Assembly (NCBI RefSeq): GCF_004342165.1
Contig: NZ_SMAL01000006.1
Coordinates: 62,001-126,000 of the forward strand
Direction: 5' to 3'
DNA length: 64,000 bases
Source: Natranaerovirga pectinivora
GTDB taxonomy: Bacteria; Bacillota; Clostridia; Lachnospirales; DSM-24629
In this document: in pieces, positions 61,331 through 64,000 of the stretch
Layout: every line of letters begins with the position of its first letter
How positions within the stretch are numbered: the stretch's first letter is position 1
The notes under the pieces: model-generated
Seen by the model: the letters and a program-made list of their open reading frames with translations, nothing else
What the model was told of the DNA's origin: nothing
Database searches by the model: none
Translations under genes and position numbers: made by a program

Positions 61331-61540
61331 ATGAAAAAAGAGATACAACCAACTTATCATAGAGCAAATGTTGCTTGTAACTGTGGTAATGAATTCGTAA
61401 CAGGTTCAACAAATGATAGCATTCATGTTGAAGTTTGTTCAAAATGTCACCCGTTTTATACTGGTACACAAAAATCATTAACTACAAGAGGACGTATTGA
61501 TAAATTCAATCGTAAATATGGTATTAACAACGAAGAATAA
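61331..61540 (+). CDS. rpmE: 50S ribosomal protein L31, zinc-binding type
   Basis: The 69-aa protein is L31 of the C+ (zinc) form. Ligands are Cys16 and Cys18 (VACNCGNEF) and Cys36 and Cys39 (EVCSKCHPFYTG). It bridges the 30S and 50S subunits. GAGAGGTGAAT precedes the ATG. It has its own promoter and terminator, consistent with independent autoregulation. Zinc-rich L31 also acts as a zinc reserve in bacteria with a zinc-free paralogue; none is seen here. Confidence 0.97.
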   Translation: MKKEIQPTYHRANVACNCGNEFVTGSTNDSIHVEVCSKCHPFYTGTQKSLTTRGRIDKFNRKYGINNEE

Positions 61541-61550
61541 GAACGTTAGC

Positions 61551-61584
61551 GGGTTGAGGTTGAAAAATCTCAACCTGTTTTTTA
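61551..61584 (+). terminator. Intrinsic terminator of rpmE
   Basis: GGGTTGAG with CTCAACC (61551-61558, 61569-61575) and a T-run (GTTTTTT). An alternative inner pairing AGGTTGA/TCAACCT exists. Confidence 0.75.
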
Positions 61585-61647
61585 AGGAAGGTTTATTCAC
61601 CTAGAACCAGATTAGTAAGGTTCCTTTTATGAAAGTGGGTGTAATGT

Positions 61648-62589
61648 ATGAAAAGAGTAAATATTGGAGGCCAAGCTGTTATTGAGGGTGTAATGATGAA
61701 ATGTGAAGATAAGTACACCATAGCAGTTAGAAAGTCAGATAAAGATATAGTTATAAACAATCAAGAATACAAAAGTGCATCTAAAAAATACAAAGTATTA
61801 AAGATGCCTATTTTAAGAGGGATATTGGCTTTTGTAGAGTCAATGATTATTGGAGTGAAAACCCTCACTTATTCGGCAGAGTTTTTTGATGTAGAAGAAG
61901 ATGATAATGAGAAATTGAAAGAGTCTAAAATCGATCATTTTATAAATAAAGTTTTAGGGGATAAGGCACAAGATGTATTAGTAGGCATATCCGTTGTGTT
62001 TGCAACATTTATTAGCATTGGTTTGTTTATGGTTGCGCCCCTTTTAATAACTAGATTAATAAGAGAATTTGCACCAATACATGCTATTCAAAACTTAGTT
62101 GAAGGTATAGTAAGAATCGGGATATTTTTATCCTATATCCTACTCATATCTAAAATGAAAGATATCCAGCGAGTATTTCAATACCATGGTGCAGAGCATA
62201 AAACCATAAATTGTCTAGAACATGATGAAAGCTTAACAATAGAAAATGTTAAGAAACACTCTAGGCTTCATAAGAGATGTGGAACAAGCTTCTTGTTTAT
62301 TGTAATGTTTGTAAGTATTCTAGTATTTATGTTTATTAGAATTGATGTATTTTGGGTAAGGTTATTATCACGTATTGTTTTAGTTCCCATTATCGCTGGA
62401 ATTTCCTATGAAATCATTAGATTTGCAGGAAAATCAGAATCAAAATTAGTGGATATAATCAGCTATCCAGGTATGTGTATTCAGAGATTGACGACTAAAG
62501 AACCAGACGATGAACAAATTGAAGTAGCCATTGTTGCAGTGAAAGGTGTTTTGAATAATGGAGAAAACCCTTCAACAAATATATTATAG
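61648..62589 (+). CDS. yqhQ: DUF1385 membrane protein (YqhQ-like)
   Basis: This 313-aa protein begins NIGGQAVIEGVMMKCEDKYTIAVRK, which is typical of DUF1385 (quoted by its ends GGQAVIEGVMM and TIAVRK). It has about four membrane helices (about 104-130, 146-166, 208-228 and 232-254) and the conserved QYHGAEHKTINCLEH (about 175-189), reminiscent of a metal-binding site. The biochemical role is unknown, although it is widely linked to prmC/prfA in Clostridia. It overlaps prmC by 32 bp, showing tight coupling. Confidence 0.93.
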   Translation: MKRVNIGGQAVIEGVMMKCEDKYTIAVRKSDKDIVINNQEYKSASKKYKVLKMPILRGILAFVESMIIGVKTLTYSAEFFDVEEDDNEKLKESKIDHFINKVLGDKAQDVLVGISVVFATFISIGLFMVAPLLITRLIREFAPIHAIQNLVEGIVRIGIFLSYILLISKMKDIQRVFQYHGAEHKTINCLEHDESLTIENVKKHSRLHKRCGTSFLFIVMFVSILVFMFIRIDVFWVRLLSRIVLVPIIAGISYEIIRFAGKSESKLVDIISYPGMCIQRLTTKEPDDEQIEVAIVAVKGVLNNGENPSTNIL

Positions 62590-63409
62590 TGGAATACAAC
62601 TGTTACAGAATGCGAATATTGATAATGCTAATTATGAAGCAAGACTATTATTAGAAGATACTCTAGATATTGACAAGACTCAAATACTAGTATATCCGAA
62701 TACAGAAGTAAGTGAAGAAGATTATATAAACTATTTAAATAAAATAAATAGAAGAGTAAATAAAGAACCTATAGCTTATATTATTGGGTATCAAGAATTT
62801 ATGGGATTGAATTTTAAAGTAAATCCTTATGTATTAATTCCAAGGCAAGATACAGAAACATTAATAGAAACGGTTTTAGAAGTATGTAAAACCAAGGTAA
62901 ATCCGGCATTGTTAGATATATGCACTGGGTCAGGATGTATAGCAATAAGTCTTGGGGTTTTTATGAAATTAAATACTATAAAAGGAATAGATATATCTGA
63001 AGAAGCTTTAGGTATAGCAAAGGAAAATGCAAAATATCATAATGTAAAAGTAGAATTCTTACAAAGTGATTTACTGCAAAAGTTAGATATGGATGAAAAA
63101 TTTGATATCATTGTTTCAAATCCTCCATATATTCCTACCAAGGATATTAATGATTTAATGGAAGACGTAAAGAATTTTGAGCCTGAATTGGCTTTAGATG
63201 GTAAAGAAGATGGTTTGTATTTTTATAGAATAATAGCAGAAGAATCGAGAAACTACCTTAAGGATAAGGGCTTTTTATTTTTTGAAATAGGTTATGATCA
63301 AGGCAAGGATGTATTAGGAATCTTAGAAAATAAAGGTTATAAAAATATAAAGGTTATTAAAGATTTAGCTGGTTTGGACAGAGTTGTTTATGGAGAAATA
63401 GCGTTATAG
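62558..63409 (+). CDS. prmC: Release-factor glutamine methyltransferase
   Basis: PrmC methylates the GGQ glutamine of release factors RF1 and RF2 using SAM. The 283-aa protein has a helical N-terminal domain (about 1-75) and a Rossmann methyltransferase domain. The SAM motif is LLDICTGSGCIAISLG (about 114-129), and the catalytic NPPY tetrad is at about residues 188-191. Overlap with yqhQ by 32 bp and proximity to prfA, its substrate's gene, fit a conserved operon. AAAGGTG lies upstream of the ATG. Confidence 0.96.
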   Translation: MEKTLQQIYYSGIQLLQNANIDNANYEARLLLEDTLDIDKTQILVYPNTEVSEEDYINYLNKINRRVNKEPIAYIIGYQEFMGLNFKVNPYVLIPRQDTETLIETVLEVCKTKVNPALLDICTGSGCIAISLGVFMKLNTIKGIDISEEALGIAKENAKYHNVKVEFLQSDLLQKLDMDEKFDIIVSNPPYIPTKDINDLMEDVKNFEPELALDGKEDGLYFYRIIAEESRNYLKDKGFLFFEIGYDQGKDVLGILENKGYKNIKVIKDLAGLDRVVYGEIAL

Positions 63410-63424
63410 TACGGAGGTATATGT

Positions 63425-64000
63425 ATGTTTGACAAGTTAGAAGATATTGTTAATAGGTATGAAGATATATTACAGGATATAAATAATCCTGAAACAGTTA
63501 GTAATCAAGAAAAATGGCGTAAACTTATGAAAGAACAAAGTGAGTTAACACCAATAGTAGAAAAATACAAAATCTATAAAAGTACAAAACAAAACATAGA
63601 AGATAGTTTATCTATTCTTGAAGAAGAAGACGATGAAGAAATGAGAGAATTAGCTAAAGAAGAATTAAGTGAGAGTAAAAGCTTAGTGACAAAGTTAGAA
63701 GATGAGTTAAAAGTATTATTGTTGCCAAAAGATCCTAACGACGATAAAAATGTTTTTGTTGAAATTCGTGGCGGTGCTGGTGGTGATGAAGCGGCATTGT
63801 TTGCTGCTCAACTCTTTAGAATGTATTCAAGATATGCAGAAATAAACCGCTGGAAAGTTGAATTGGTTAACTTGAATGAAAACGGTATCGGCGGATTTAA
63901 AGAAGTTGTTTTTATGATCAAAGGTGACAAAGCATATTCTAAATTAAAATATGAAAGTGGTGTTCACCGTGTACAACGAATACCTGTAACGGAATCAGGA
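63425..64000 (+). CDS. prfA: Peptide chain release factor 1, 3' end missing
   Basis: The first 192 codons of RF1 are present, without frameshift; the frame runs off the window. The N-terminal helical domain (about 1-105) is complete. The core begins with [30 protein letters not shown] (about 120-149, given here by its motif RGGAGGDEA). The last residues, [14 protein letters not shown], stop just before the SGGRIHTS segment. The GGQ and codon-recognition PxT motifs would follow outside. ACGGAGGTATAT precedes the ATG. RF1 reads UAA and UAG and is the PrmC substrate. Confidence 0.95.
   Translation, partial: MFDKLEDIVNRYEDILQDINNPETVSNQEKWRKLMKEQSELTPIVEKYKIYKSTKQNIEDSLSILEEEDDEEMRELAKEELSESKSLVTKLEDELKVLLLPKDPNDDKNVFVEIRGGAGGDEAALFAAQLFRMYSRYAEINRWKVELVNLNENGIGGFKEVVFMIKGDKAYSKLKYESGVHRVQRIPVTESG

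Noticed and set aside
1-64000. tRNA or rRNA genes
   Set aside because: No T-arm consensus with acceptor pairing and no rRNA segments were seen on either strand by eye. A tRNA scan would be needed to be certain.

Overview
The window is a 64 kb stretch of a low-GC, endospore-forming Firmicute, almost certainly a class Clostridia anaerobe. The evidence is the spoIIA operon with sigF, a spoVA operon, a SleC-type cortex-lytic enzyme, the mcsA-mcsB-clpC cluster, T-box leaders for Val and Trp, and the rho-rpmE-yqhQ-prmC-prfA block. The genus cannot be fixed from the sequence alone. No tRNA, rRNA or CRISPR array was seen.

Layout. 1-8.1 kb: end of a cold-shock gene, Mn-catalase, a ccdA-tlpA redox pair, mcsA-mcsB-clpC without ctsR, and a thioesterase. 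8.2-15 kb: a DUF4397 gene and a sleC gene cut in two by a 4,664-bp element. 15.3-22 kb: deoC, a CobD/HisC-like aminotransferase, a coiled-coil membrane protein, and valS under a Val T-box. 22-27 kb: a soluble chemoreceptor, a TPR protein and spoIIAA-spoIIAB-sigF. 27.3-33.1 kb: spoVA genes running directly into ku and a LigD split into ligase and polymerase genes. 33-42.5 kb: an OYE reductase, an ECF transporter S component divergent from a MocR-type regulator, a potassium channel, a lone trpB under a Trp T-box, ogt, an HD hydrolase and an M29 aminopeptidase. 42.6-52 kb: a PfkB-like protein, small conserved genes, a Cache chemoreceptor, a PdaB-like deacetylase and a CsoR-controlled copper operon. 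52-57 kb: a two-component system with an RND exporter. 58-64 kb: class II aldolase, then rho, rpmE, yqhQ, prmC and the start of prfA.

Main discovery candidate. sleC (spore cortex-lytic enzyme) is interrupted after a Thr codon by an element carrying a large serine recombinase, a 49-aa ORF just before it, an ECF sigma/anti-sigma pair and two small envelope proteins. Both junctions carry the same 8-bp core, GGTCATCC. Each is flanked inward, after exactly 2 bp, by one copy of a 19-bp inverted repeat (17/19 identical). Joining the cores restores an uninterrupted 426-codon sleC. This has the architecture of a skin-type, sporulation-linked gene rearrangement, but in a germination enzyme. Possible sigma-E-like promoters precede sleC and the downstream DUF4397 gene.

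A second theme is a family of composite palindromic repeats (units of about 90-100 bp) at seven intergenic loci. Their stems vary in sequence while staying self-complementary around a conserved centre. One copy sits inside the sleC element.
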